Shown: in pieces, positions 1-11,469 of the stretch
How positions within the stretch are numbered: position 1 is the first letter of the stretch
How the letters are laid out: each line of letters opens with the position of its first letter
Assembly (NCBI RefSeq): GCF_023159225.1
Contig: NC_063181.1
Location: forward strand, 22,346,073-22,410,072
DNA length: 64,000 nt
Source: Perognathus longimembris pacificus
Taxonomy: Eukaryota; Chordata; Mammalia; Rodentia; Heteromyidae
Reading direction: 5' to 3'
Made by a program: the position numbers and the translations under genes
Notes under the pieces: model-generated
The model's input: the letters and a program-made list of their open reading frames with translations, nothing else
Database searches by the model: none
Told to the model about the DNA's origin: nothing

Positions 1-2119
1 TGTAGCCACATGTTTCCCATCATGAATCCCACATCTCGGTGATGTGCAATAAAGCTATGTTGGCAGTAGTCAAGCCAGTCATCCTGCACGCGAATCTTGG
101 GACAAATTGGGCCTTAATCATACTACCATTTCCTACCACTATCTATCCCTTGTGTTTCTGGATTTTTCCATAATCAGAGAAAACCTGTATGAGGGCCTCA
201 TGTTTTATGCATCATCAAAACCTGTGTCTCCTTAAAGATTTTCCATATGTGTAATTTATTCATTTTGGTTTAAGGTTCTTTAAGATCCTTCTCCCATGCT
301 GTTTTGTATCTCTCTTACCTAGCACTCTCAGGCACATGGTGTAAGTACTGAACCAAGGACTCAATAGTAACCGAGGTTTACTATCAAGGCTCTCTTTCAC
401 TCTCCTTTCTAAGATGTTAGCATATCTTAGATAACTGATAGTTTTTAATACAAAATGCTGTTAATAAAATCTTTTTCCCCCTTACTAAAGGGAAAGATTA
501 TAACTCTGATTTTTTCAACACTTACACTGTACCTAACCAATAGTATATCTTTCAATAAATGTGGGTATGTTAGTTAAATAGAACAGTGACATTCCTAAGA
601 TGTATTATCAATCATTAGAACACCTAAAATAATTTTTGTCTAGAAGCATTTTCTTGAATAGTTCAAAAAAACTGGGAATACTGTCAAATGACAGATTAGT
701 GTGTTTCCACTTGAATGAAAAAGTTACAAAAGGTAAAGTTATATGCTAAGCTCAAATACTACTTGAGCTTGATGTAAGAATTCCCCACGACTACAGCCAA
801 ATCAGTAGAAAGGTGCTCATGGACAACAGGAGAAAAATATGGGATCCTGTCATATTCTGGGAGAAATGACTACAGGAGATGAGGATGAGTTTGTAGCTAA
901 CAGGATATGACGAACAGATTTTTCACTTCTAATGTAAACAGACTCCATCTACGTATAGTATTTCCCAGGGGAGCTGTCTAAATATTTAGCAAGAGGACTA
1001 GAACATTGAGGACAGAAAATCCACCCCTGACTGCCAGTGTCTAACCACAGATAAAAATTTGACTACATTTCTGTTGATTTGAGGGGTTTCTAGATAATGA
1101 TTTTTTTTTAATTTTTGAACTGGAATAGGCCATTCAAATATAAGCTGATGTAATGCTACTGGCACCACAGAAAAGGACCAAAGCAACATCATTTTGCTAT
1201 ATCACTTCATTTTAGTACATAAATAATGAAGTTTATTTTATTCAAATAGACATAACTGTGACTGAATAATGGGTCTCACCTGGGATTTTTGCTGCCAAAT
1301 TGTTTGAGGATAGTTCGATGCATCATTATATTGGTGATTATGCAGCAAAGCAGTGTTTAAACTGAAAAAAAAGTCTTCATAAAAGCATCAGTTTGGAAAG
1401 CATGGAGAACAATATTATGTCTATATTGTCTCTGAAAATGCAGCTTTATGAGGAATCTGAGATGTCTACTTCTCCATTTTGTCCTACATCCACAGCAAGG
1501 TGCATTCTCCAAATACACAAATTTATTTTTCTAAGTAACTTGACAGCTACTGCATGTTGCCTTCAAATCATAAAAAAAAAAATCATGCTCAAATAAGGCA
1601 ACATGCCAGCTAGCAAGTGAACAAATCAGAAGCCAGGGATAAGGGTATGAAATTTGAAAACACACATAGGTCCGTGACAAAACATTTTTGTTGTCCACAA
1701 ACCACAGAATAGAATCCTATTATGATCACAAGCTGAATGAGCACAAGGGGTTCTATATGCTTCTCAGGCTACAACGGGCTATGTCCCATCATCATTTTTC
1801 ACTAACAGGTGAAGGATATTCAAAGTGACCTGTGTGAACAACAGGAAAAAAGAGTTTACATTAGCATGTAAGCAATTTCTATTTTTTGGAGGAAAAAAAT
1901 ACAGGCTAAAGATTTGACATAAACCAGAAGACCATTTAATCTGAAAGTTACTGTTGATGTGACTGATCAAAACATCCTGACATTTGAGTCTTTTAACTGT
2001 CTATCATGTGCGTGGCTGCAATGATTAGTTCACTTGACAAAGCTAACAAAAGAAGAAGCGAGTCATTTTATCATCAGCCAGCTAGGAAACAAAGTAAGGG
2101 ACACAATAGATAAGACTGA
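1..2119. other. Unannotated AT-rich sequence
   Basis: No gene, RNA or repeat family is recognised here. The short open frames have no protein-like composition or family motif and fit chance in AT-rich DNA. No long tandem repeat is present. Confidence 0.5.
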
Positions 2120-2205
2120 CTTTGTGTTGGTGGTAGTACTAAGGTTTGAACTTATGGCCTCATGCTTGCAAGGCATGCCTCCAGCAGATACATGCACTTT
2201 TAAGA
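2120..2205 (-). repeat. ID-like SINE remnant
   Basis: Read on the minus strand, this short stretch resembles the left half of a rodent ID element: a 'gcaaggcatg' core followed by a degenerate B box (plus-strand 'ggtttgaact'). It is diverged, has no clear tail and no target-site duplication. It could also be the ID half of an older composite SINE. Confidence 0.45.
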
Positions 2206-2895
2206 AAGGTCAGTGTCTAGAATTCATAAGGGGGAATTTAACTATAAGTTATAAATTTTAAAAGAACTACTAAAAGGCAGCATGAATTAAAACACACAAA
2301 TTTTATTTTCTATTAAAGCATGATGGCTACAGAGTGGTTTGATCTGTTCTACACCATAGAGGATTTTGAATTTGATAGTAAGTACTTATGGATTCTTATC
2401 AGATCAAAATTATCTTGAGTACTACTGTCTATTTGAAGAGGTATCTGTTGGTGGCTAAGTTCAGTTGTGTATAGACCCATAAATCTCTGATTTAAAAGCC
2501 TATTACTGGTAAGTATATTTCTGTGTGATGCCACTGAAGAAAAATCCTTTTTTCTTCACTAATATGCATCCTAATATTTAGAATCTTTCTATACTACTTT
2601 ACACACCAAAAATAATTATTTATTTGTGATTGATAATCTTAAAATGGGAAGATTATCCTGGATTATCACATTAGGCCAGTGGAATCACAAAAGGGAATAC
2701 AAGAAAGTCAATGGTAGCCAAAATGCTAGGTGATCACAGGTAAGGTTGGATGGATAGGGTCTTGACCCTCAAAAATGCAAGAGGCAGAAGCCAAGGAACA
2801 GATTTCTCCTCCTCCAGATGGATCTAGCTTTGTTCACACCTTGCTTTTAGTTTCTTACGGCTCATTTTAGACTTTTGAGCTGCAGACCATTGAAG

Positions 2896-2896
<1 letters not shown>
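2206..2896. other. Unannotated sequence
   Basis: No repeat family or gene is recognised in this stretch, which precedes the TG microsatellite. Confidence 0.4.

Positions 2897-2951
<55 letters not shown>
2897..2951. repeat. (TG)n microsatellite
   Basis: About 27 uninterrupted TG dinucleotides. The tract is long and pure, so it is likely to be length-polymorphic. The HT-repeat open frame read across it on the minus strand is an artefact of the dinucleotide. Confidence 0.98.
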
Positions 2952-2954
<3 letters not shown>

Positions 2955-3189
2955 GGGTGATAATTCAATACATATATGTAATGTATAGTGAGCAGAACAG
3001 GGCAAACTAGCTTAATTATAATGTCAGATATGTCATTTCTTTGTAGTAGGTACATTGAGAATCCTCTATTAGCTTCTGACAAATATTCCATTCATTATTG
3101 GCAAGTATAGTTTCTTTACTGAGCTAAAGAACAGTGAGGGTTATTTGCCTATCCACTTAGAGCTCTCACCCATTAACCATCCCACCCTC

Positions 3190-3883
3190 CACTGAACCCT
3201 TCTCAGTCACTTGTAACCACACCTCTATTTTCTACATCTTTGAAATCAACTTTTTAGTTTCCAATTATGAGGTACACTGGTGCTATTTATCTTTTAGTGT
3301 CTGTCTTTTAGTATCTAACTTTTAATGTCTCACATAATATCCTCCAGTTCCATCTATGTTACTAAAACTAATAGTTTTAATTTTTTGTCCATTTATATTT
3401 ATGTCTATTGGAGATACTGGTGTTTAGGTTCTGTTTATTTGCTGTGTGTTTGCCTGGTTTGAATATCAGCATAACATTGACCCATAGAATGAGTTTAGGA
3501 GGATTTCATCCATTTTAATATTTTTAAATATTTTAAAAACTGTCATTAATTCTTTGAAAGTTACCCAAGCTCAACAGTGAAGGCTTTGGGTCTACAGCTT
3601 TTATTTGTTGGGAATTTTTTTTAATGACTCATTCTTATTACTTGTTATTGGTCGGTACATGTACTATATCCTCATGGTTCAATTTTGATAGCTTATATTG
3701 ACCAGAAATGTGTCCTATTTCTTTTATATTGCCCACTATATTAACACATAGCTGTTCAAAATAGTCCCTAGTGATCCTCTGTGTTTCTGTATTATTAGTT
3801 TTGATGTTGCCTATTTCATCTTTGATTTTATTTGGGTCATGTCTTTGTAAAAAAAAAAAAAAGGAAAGAAAGAAAGAAAAAAA

Positions 3884-3932
<49 letters not shown>

Positions 3933-4165
3933 GAAGGAAGGAAGGAAGGAAGGAAGGAAGGAAGGAAGGAAGGAAGGAAGGAAGGAAGATCTGTTGGTTT
4001 TGTTAATCTTTTGAAAAATCCAATTCTTCATACTTCATATTTTGTGGGTTGTTTTTACCTCACTCTTTTATTTCTGCCCTGATCTTATTTCTATACTTAT
4101 ATTAATTTGGAGTTTGATTTACCTTTGTCCTTCCATGTCCTTGAGTTGCATCATGAGGTTATTTG
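3190..4165 (-). mobile_element. Ancient L1 ORF2 remnant
   Basis: Read on the minus strand, this block keeps the layout of the LINE-1 ORF2 region upstream of and within the reverse transcriptase. The plus-strand phrases 'catagaatgagttt', 'ctgttggttttgttaatctt' and 'tttgaaaaatccaattcttc' match places common to old mammalian L1s. No frame is open for any length, and the copy is interrupted by the GAAA/GGAA array. It is much more diverged than the L1s at 18.0 and 58.5 kb, so it is an old, inactive L1 of uncertain subfamily. Confidence 0.7.
3849..3988. repeat. (GAAA)n/(GGAA)n compound microsatellite
   Basis: A run of A passes into GAAA repeats and then GGAA repeats, about 140 bases in all and entirely purine on the plus strand. 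It sits inside the old L1 remnant. The KKERKKE/EGRK open frames across it are repeat artefacts. Confidence 0.97.
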
Positions 4166-5375
4166 AAGTTATTTTCAGGGAGGCACTTATAACATCAACT
4201 ACCATCACAGAATTTAGTATGACTTGGTAAGACATGCATATTTGTAAAAATGAATAAAATATAGCTGGAAAGAAAGTGATTAGATGTTGCTTTTATTGTT
4301 TTTGTTTTTACAAAATATCCATGAAAATACAGGGGATAGAATTATAATTCTAACTAGGAAGCAGTATTTGAAATGTATCTTTGATCATTAATTTCCCCAG
4401 GAAAATTTTACTTGGGAAAGTTTGAAGTTGAATAGACATTAAAATAATTCTAAAAATCCAAATCTTAACCTTAATCTGAAAATCCTACTTCCAAAATTCT
4501 CTGACATCTAAAACTTTTTGAGCATAACAAGTGCTTGAAGAGACTCAGGGTTTGGAATATTTCAGATCTGACATGAGGTGTGTGCACCCAGTAAATTTCA
4601 TGCAAATATTATGCAAAGCCAAGAACCAAGGATGTTCAAGGACAAGCAAGTGGTCCAAAGTGGTTGGAATCTAAGGAATGTAAAAACGTGAAGGAGCTCT
4701 CCAGCTTTTCCAGCTTGGATAATGGAATGGAAATATCAATAGCTAGAGTTTGCTAGAGGAAAAATGAGTTACAAGGAAAAAGTGGATAGAAGGAAATACA
4801 TCCAAATTTGGATGAGTTGATTTTTGCGAGGCTGGCAGAAGTACCATATGGGAATATGTAGCAAGCCGTTGGAAATCTGGAGTAGATTGGATTATTTTGA
4901 CTCAGGAGATCCCTCTGCCAAACCAAATGTCCTTCCTATAACTATATGAATATGCACTACAGAATATTTTAGAGATAACAGACTTGAAAATAATCACTTG
5001 ACAAGCTATCTTTCTGCCCTTCATTTTGAATACCTTTCTTTCTAATTATTCTTATTTATGTATTCTGTGAATATTTCACATACTCCCACTGTTATGTGTG
5101 TTATGTATACCTGTTTCAGATAGCATTGAAAATGCACCATAAAGTAATTTCCATTATGCCCCTTAGAAATGAGATAATTAAGGCTTTAACCTTTCTAAAC
5201 CAACTGTTTCCAACATTTTGGCCAAAATGTTCTTTGGAATAAAGTTAGAAAGAGTTCTGAAAATGCAGTTAAAGTCAAGAGAGTGAATTAGAAATACCTG
5301 CAAGAATCTCTGGATTTCATTGTGCTGAATATCTGGACTAGGTTTTTCTAGGGCCTCAGAAAACCAGATTAAAGA
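4166..5375. other. Unannotated sequence
   Basis: No gene, RNA or recognisable repeat is seen in this AT-rich stretch. Confidence 0.4.
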
Positions 5376-5398
5376 AACACACAATGTTTAGAGTTAAA

Positions 5399-5448
<50 letters not shown>

Positions 5449-5468
5449 ACACTCAATGTTTAGAGTTA
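5376..5468. repeat. A43 tract flanked by direct repeats
   Basis: A pure run of 43 A (5402-5444) lies between two copies of a 21-base direct repeat (5376-5396 and 5448-5468) that match at 20 of 21 positions, including a perfect 15-base core 'caatgtttagagtta'. Only 'aaagc' and 'gct' separate the repeats from the A run. The arrangement is what target-primed retroposition leaves (target-site duplication plus poly(A)), but no element body is visible. Confidence 0.75.
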
Positions 5469-6477
5469 GTATTGCTTTTTGATGATGACTAATTTCTCTT
5501 TTTAATTCAAAAACGTTTGTCTGTCTAGAATTAGTATATTTTTCTTCTGTTGACTATAACCAGTGGAAGCTAAAAGTCCAGATCAAAATTATACAAAATC
5601 GGCTAGCCTCTTTTTCTAAATTAAAGTGCCCTGAAACTTTTTCAAAAAGTAAGTAGCTTTCATTACAAGTGACATAGCAACACGAACTATTTTTTTTTCT
5701 TTTCTAATAATCCTAGAAACTTATAGAGAAGCTCAGGTTATTGTACTAAGAATGAGAAAATGAACATGAATAAAGTTTTATCACATGGATTTTTTTCCAG
5801 TACAGACTTTAACTTTAGGGATATATTAACTCATATTTTATTACTTTTGGAAACTAGCATATATAGGTTAAAAAATAGTTACATTGATTGCTTTTGCCCA
5901 TAGAAAGATAAACCCAATCAAAAGATGTTTAAAAAAGAACTTTTGTCTAAGTGTTGTAAATCATCACATAGAGAAGATGATGATGAAGAGTTACTAGACC
6001 TTTTATTTTCCGTGTTCTCTCTGGAGGCCAATTCTCCTGCTTTTCCTTTCTCCAGTAGATATGGACATGATATGGTTATAACTGGGGATTGGAACTTGGA
6101 GAAGGGCTGGGCCAGGGACATCATGGTAGTTACATGGAAAGTGATATACAAATCTGGACATTCATGGAGGCCAGTGAAGCACTATTCTCTAAGTATGGAT
6201 CAGAATAATTTCTTAAGCATGGGTCAGACCTTAAATGCTCTTTATAATAAAAGCATAAAGATTAGTCTTCCTGGCCCCAATAAACTAAGGCGAAGGCTGG
6301 ACAAATAAGGATTAGTGCCCTCAGAATTTGAAGATGATGAAATGATGGGCTGAGGTAGTTTCTGCCTTCTGAAACATGAAGCTAACCCACTAAGGTACAG
6401 AATGTTCCACTTCCCATCTTCTGGTGAACCTCTTTTAGTATCTCCTTCTGAACACCTACATCAAGGTATTCCCAGTT
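5469..6477. other. Unannotated sequence with one 127-codon open frame
   Basis: An ATG-initiated open frame lies at 5925-6308 on the plus strand (127 codons). Its product has an acidic EDDDEE patch near residue 20 but no recognised domain. There is no splice context, poly(A) signal or family resemblance that supports a gene. I treat it as a chance frame; nothing else is recognised in the interval. Confidence 0.4.
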
Positions 6478-6600
6478 CAGGTGGCTATTACAAATACCAT
6501 AATCTGGTTTTTATGAAAATAATATATACTATTTCTCATGGCTTAGCAGGGTGTGAAGTCCAAGATCTCGGGTGCAGGCAGCCACTGCTGTACACAGCTC
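6478..6600 (-). repeat. Fragment of an old LTR repeat (MaLR-like)
   Basis: The plus-strand phrases 'ggctattacaaataccataa' and 'gtgaagtccaagatc' are the reverse complement of the 3' part of the same LTR type seen at 13265-13655. Only the distal part of the LTR is kept. The family assignment is from memory and could be wrong at subfamily level. Confidence 0.4.
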
Positions 6601-6877
6601 AATTTGTCATGGGAATCTTATTTTGTCACTATGAGGTCACATGCATCTCTTTTGTAATAACAGTAATTTCAAGTGTGGAAATGGGATAGAATCAGTATGG
6701 AATATGAAATCAGAGAAAACAAATTCAAGATGTTTTCTCTTTACCAAAACAACAACAACAAAAATTATCCCCTCCACTTTTAGGAGAGATAGACTATAAC
6801 TCAGATACTTACCAACCACGTGACAATTAAAAAATCCAAGTCCATGTGTACATAACAATTGAGCTATTGTAATCTTC

Positions 6878-8052
6878 TGCTAGGACTATCCTAGATGTCT
6901 ACTAATTATTACCAATGAAGGAAACCATAGAGTACATGTTTCTTTGGGTCTGGCTCACTTCATTTATTATGATTTTTTCCAAATTTTTTCTTTTCCTTAT
7001 ATATGGGGCAATGTCATTTTTTTTTTTTGCTAGTCCTGGGGCTTGGACTCAGGGCCTGAGCTTTGTCCATGGCTTATTTTTTTCCTCAAGGCTAGCACTC
7101 TGCCACTTGAGCCACAGCGCTACTACTGGATTTTTCTATATATGTGGTGCTGTGGAATCAAAACCATGGCTTATTCTATATGGGGCAAGCACTCTACCAC
7201 TAGGCCATACTTCCAGCCCTGGCAATGTCATTCTTTTTGAAAGAAGCATAGAGTTCCATTGTGTATATATACCACATTTGCTTGATCCATTCATCTACTG
7301 AGGGGCATCTAGGTTGATTCCACATCTCAGCGATGGTTAATTGTGCTGTGATGAACAAGTTGTGCTGGTAGCTTTAGTGTGTTCTTGCTTGTAATCTTTT
7401 CAGTAACCCAAAAGTATAGTTGCTGGGTGATAGGGTAGTTGTATGTTTAGCTTTTTGAGGAACCTCCACACTGCTTTCCAGAGGGGTTGAACAAGTTTAC
7501 GCTCCCACAAGCAGTGTAGTAGGATTCCCTTTGGCCGCATCCTCACCAGAATCTGTTGTTACTAGTTTTCTAGATAATGGACATTCTTACTGAGATGAGG
7601 TGGAATGAACACCTAAGATGATGCTAAGCAAAATGAACTCCAAGTTATGGAAATAAGTGGTTTATCATTGTTGTTATGTTCAACATACCATGTGAAATTC
7701 TGCCTTATTCTTGTGATTTTCATCCCCATGGCTTTACCCCCTGATGTCACTGTAACTGATTTCAGTACCCTGGGTATTGTATGTATGTTTATCGGAACTA
7801 GGGAAGGAAAGGGGAACATCAAAATGGAGAGACAAAGGCTAAAAGAAGAACCAATGCACCAGCAATGCTTGCAAAAATATATGCTGTAAACCAACTGTAT
7901 AACTTGTGGGGGAGGAAATTGGGGAGGGAGGGAGGTAGGAAAACATGAAGGAGGGGGTAAAAATTTGGTAAGAAATGTACTCACTGCCTTACATATAAAA
8001 CTCTAACCCATCTGTACATCACTCTGACAATAAATTAATTAATTTTAAAATA
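6878..8052 (+). mobile_element. 5'-inverted (twin-primed) L1 insertion
   Basis: The left part (6878-7608) is the 3' portion of L1 ORF2 in minus orientation, interrupted by a SINE. At about 7609 the orientation flips, and 7609-8052 is L1 3'UTR in plus orientation, ending in an AATAAA-like A/T-rich tail. Compared with the L1 at 58.5 kb, the two pieces are neighbouring parts of the element, with about 60 bases lost at the switch. This is the arrangement expected from twin priming, where a second primer on the L1 RNA inverts the upstream part. No coding potential remains and no target-site duplication was found. Confidence 0.8.
7019..7220 (-). repeat. IDL-Geo-like dimeric SINE
   Basis: A minus-strand dimeric SINE inserted in the inverted half of an L1. 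The ID-like left monomer is at the right end (plus-strand 'aagcactctaccactaggcc') and the Geo-like right monomer follows, with a poly(T) run at 7017-7028. The 12-base duplication 'ggcaatgtcatt' is perfect on both sides (7007-7018 and 7221-7232), which fixes the boundaries and shows insertion by the L1 machinery after the L1 landed. Confidence 0.92.
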
Positions 8053-8391
8053 AACAAGCCCATCACAAAAGAAGCAAAATTTATAAATATAATACACATA
8101 GCAAATAGACATAGAAGTCCTGTAACTTCAAAAATCCAATAGAAGGAAGAGAAACGTAGTAATTAAGCTAAATTAATGGTTTTAAAGAATGAGTTCAAGC
8201 CCAAGTACTGGCATACACATACATACATGCTACAAAATTATATGAAACTATGAAAGACAATATTTCCAGAGGAAAAAAGGGAGGTAATATGAACGAAGCT
8301 ATTTGAAAATAGAAAAATAACTTTGGAATTAAAAAAAATCTTAGCAAATACAAAATTTTTCTAGTCATTTTCATATACTTTTAAAAGAAAA

Positions 8392-8622
8392 ATTCTGGTC
8401 TTGTAGCTTGAATTTAAGGCCTGGGCACTATCTGAGTTATTTTTGCCAAGGCTAGCATTCTGCCAGTTGAGCTACACATCTACTTTTTGCTTTTACGGGG
8501 TTAATTAGAGATGAGTCTCACAAACTTTCCTGTGCAGGTTGGCTTTGAACTATTATCCTCAGATCTCAGCCTCATGAACAGTTAAGATCACAGGCATGAG
8601 CCTCTGCTGCCCTGCATTCAGT
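8392..8622 (-). repeat. Composite 7SL-like plus Geo-like SINE, old copy
   Basis: Read on the minus strand, a 7SL/B1-like left part (plus-strand 'cctcagatctcagcctcatg' and 'gatcacaggcatgagcc') is followed by a Geo-like right part ('gccaaggctagcattctgcc' on the plus strand). It has the same architecture as the copies at 21.7, 43.5 and 48.3 kb and is strongly diverged from them. Confidence 0.75.
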
Positions 8623-9000
8623 ATAAATTTTCATAAAATTGTGAAATTATATTTAAAAAGTTACCCTCCCCAAATCATGGCTTCATTCTAAGACCAAACA
8701 TTGGCATCTAGTGTAATCCAGATTAGAACAAAGCAGAATAGAAAAGAAAGAAGACATGGAGCGTGAGAGGAAGATGGAGAAAGCGACAGAGAATAGAGGA
8801 AAAAATGATACGGAATAAAAGTACAAGCATTTAGAAAGAACAAATTACAAAGAAAAAGCACCATAAAAAGATATGGTAAAGATAAAAACTTGTGCTAATT
8901 AAAACAAAAAGAGTAGAAAGTATATTTACATCTTTAAAAGACCTATAAAGAAACCAAATATCCTCAAGAATTTAAGAAAAGGAAAGGCCTTACTTGGGGA
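8623..9000. other. Unannotated A/G-rich sequence
   Basis: Purine-rich on the plus strand, with many 'gaaag' and 'aagaa' words. It has no recognised repeat or gene. Confidence 0.4.
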
Positions 9001-9265
9001 CATGAGGTCACAATGGCTCTTTGATGTCACATGATGATATGATGGCATGGCAATGATGAGATCACAATGAGGATGTGAGGTCACATTGGAGATATGAGGT
9101 CACAATGTTGATATGAGGTCACAATTGACCTATGGTGACAAAATACCAATATCTGGGTGCAGTGGACATGAAACTGCAGTGATGTGCACAGTGGGAATGA
9201 GGTCACCAAGAATCTGTGATGTCAAAATGATGATATGAGGACCTGATATGAGTGAAGGATCACAA
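9001..9265. repeat. Degenerate tandem array rich in AGGTCA
   Basis: Words of the form 'gatatgaggtcacaatg' recur, clearest at about 9072-9128 where three units of 19-20 bases follow one another, with looser copies from 9001 to 9260. Each good unit contains 'tgaggtca'. This looks like a decayed minisatellite. The AGGTCA words are also nuclear-receptor half-sites, but nothing here shows that they are used. Confidence 0.7.
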
Positions 9266-9457
9266 TCCAAGCATGGGAATGAGGGACATGAGCTGAGGAG
9301 GGGGGTTTATTGGTAGCATATATTATTAAAGGAACACAACCTGAAGCTACATGGTGGCTTTAGGGGAAAGAAGATATACCTGCAAAGCAGAAATAACCTC
9401 ATAGATCTCCTGAATACAGGAAACTTGAATACTGAAGAAATCCGAAAAATACAGAGC

Positions 9458-9481
9458 CTAATTCAGGTCTACCTGAATTAG
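9458..9481. repeat. 24-base palindrome
   Basis: Perfect 11-base arms 'ctaattcaggt' and 'acctgaattag' are separated by 'ct'. The palindrome ends 8 bases before the inferred target-site duplication of the adjacent L1. Confidence 0.85.
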
Positions 9482-9503
9482 ATCCTTCTAAAAGTACTGC
9501 AGC

Positions 9504-10903
9504 ATTCCAACCAATGAAGTATGGTTCTCTTTTGGCCACATCCCCTCCAACATTTGTTATTGTTAGTTTTCTTGATAGAGGACATTCTTACTGGGGTGAG
9601 GTGGAATCTCAATGTTGTTTTTTTTATTATTATTATTATTTTTTGGCCAGTCCTGGGGCTTGGACTCAGGGCCTGAGCACTGTCCCTGGCTTCTTCTTGC
9701 TCAAGGCTAGCACTCTGCCACTTGAGCCACAGCGCCACTTCTGGCCATTTTCTGTATATGTGGTGCTGGGGAATCGAACCTAGGGCCTCATGTATACGAG
9801 GCAAGCACTCTAGCCACTAGGCCATATCCCCAGCCCCTCAATGTTGTTTTGATTTGTATTTCTTCTATGGCCAAGGATGTAGACACTTTTTCATATGTCT
9901 CTTGGCCATTCTCATTTCTTCATCAGAGAAGTCTCTTTTTAAGTCTTTAGCCCAATGTTTGAGGGGCTGTTGGTTCTTTGTGGTTTTGGTTTTGGAGGAA
10001 TTTAATTTTTTTAGTTCTGCATATTGGTAATGTAAACTAGTTCAGCTACTATGGAAAGCAGTATGGAGATTCCTCAGAAGGCTAAACATAGAGCTCCACT
10101 GTAACCCAGCAGCCCCACTTTTGGGCATCTTCCCAAAAGACCACAGACAAGAACACACTAAAGCCAGCAGCACAACAATGTTCATTGCAGCACAATTTGT
10201 CATACCTAAAATATGGAACCAACCCAAATGCCCCTCAGTAAACAAACGGATCAGGAAAATGTGGTACATATACACAATGGAATTTTATGCCTCTATCAGA
10301 AAGAATGACATTGCCCCATTTGTAAGGAAATGGAAGGACTTGGAAAAAATTATACTAAATGAAGTGAGCCAGACCCAAAGAAACATAGACTCTATAGTCT
10401 CCCTCATAGGGAATAATTAGCACAGGTTTAGGCTAGTCACAGCAGAGGATCACAAGAGCCCAAATGACTGTTATATCACTGTCGTAATTGCAGTCTACAT
10501 GCCATGTGAAACGATAGCTTCTATTGTTGATGATCCTCTTGTATCCCCTTCCTGTGGTTGTACCTGCACTATCTCTGTATCTCCTCTGAGTACATTGGAA
10601 ACCATGTATACTGGTAGTAGAACTAGGAAAGTGAAAGGGAATACCAAAATTGAGAGACACAGGGTAAAAAGACAAACGACTCCAAAGCAATACTTGCAAA
10701 CTGTTTGGTGTAAACCAACTGAACAACTCATAGGGGGAGAGGGAAAGGGGGAGGGGGAGGGGGGAATGAGGGAGGAAATAACAAACAGTACAAGAAATGT
10801 ATCCAATGTCTAACGTATGAAACTGTAATCTCTCTGTACATCAGTTTGACAATAAATTTTTTAAATAAATAAAATTTAAAGACAAAAATATAAATAAATT
10901 AAA
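9504..10903 (+). mobile_element. Second 5'-inverted (twin-primed) L1 insertion
   Basis: 9504-10024 is L1 ORF2 sequence in minus orientation, interrupted by a SINE. At about 10025 the orientation flips, and 10025-10903 runs in plus orientation through the end of ORF2 (open frame 10121-10420, ending ...SLIGNN) and the 3'UTR to an A-rich tail after 'caataaatt'. The two pieces meet at the same place in the L1, near the 'gtgggaatgtaaactgg' region, as twin priming predicts. A 14-base direct repeat matching at 12 positions (9490-9503, 10904-10917) is the likely target-site duplication. The 3'UTR keeps the G-rich polypurine tract (10737-10766). Confidence 0.82.
9622..9836 (-). repeat. IDL-Geo-like dimeric SINE
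   Basis: A minus-strand SINE inside the inverted half of the L1. A 14-base duplication 'ctcaatgttgtttt' flanks it perfectly (9608-9621, 9837-9850). The plus-strand 'gaatcgaacc' is the reverse of the ID-type B box, and 'cttgagccacagcgccactt' marks the Geo-like monomer. The tail is a T run with an ATT-repeat stretch. Confidence 0.93.
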
Positions 10904-10917
10904 AAAAATACTGCTGC

Positions 10918-11469
10918 AGAGGGAAGCGATCCTTCTCTGACAACTTACCTTGAATGCTAAAGGCCATGGTTTGCCAAATCTCCACAGGAGACAGGTAGAA
11001 TGATGCTAGGTAAATTAGAAACCCATATTCAGAACTGAGAACCTAAGCTAGGAATCAAATTGCTCTCATTTGTGCACTTTTGAATATGTGCCTCTCCGCC
11101 AAAAGTGTAAGTCATTAGACATAACAAGTGCAATTAAACCAACCTGTGTAAACCCAGCCTTTATCAAGCTCTTTCTCAGTGCACTGAGCTTGCTATGGCT
11201 AGTGAAAAGAAAGTGCATGGGTGTTCAGAGAGTAAAATGTGTCTGAGGTGATTTGTTTCCCAAAACTCAGGGCTTAGTCGAAATTTGTTCATTCATATCT
11301 TTCCTTTGACTCACGTCCTCGTTTCACAGATGGCATAGCTTCGTGGCATCTTTCTTGAATTGATAGTGCCTATTCATATTTTCATTTGAAACTTCTTTCA
11401 GCCCCTTTGTTCAGGCAGTGAACAATGAAATATTTTTCACTTGCTAGGCAGGTGCCCTCTTACTGGAGC
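10918..11469. other. Unannotated sequence
   Basis: No repeat or gene is recognised between the L1 insertion and the following L1 tail fragment. Confidence 0.4.

Noticed and set aside
2867..3091. His-Thr repeat open frame on the minus strand
   Set aside because: Produced by the TG microsatellite.
3771..4082. 103-codon Lys/Glu/Arg-rich open frame
   Set aside because: It is the translation of a GAAA/GGAA microsatellite inside an old L1, not a protein.
9622..9836. 89- and 108-codon frames shared with similar frames near 7.0, 14.1 and 39.4 kb
   Set aside because: The repeated 'GAWTQGLSTVPG'-type peptide comes from reading the IDL-Geo SINE and is not a gene family.
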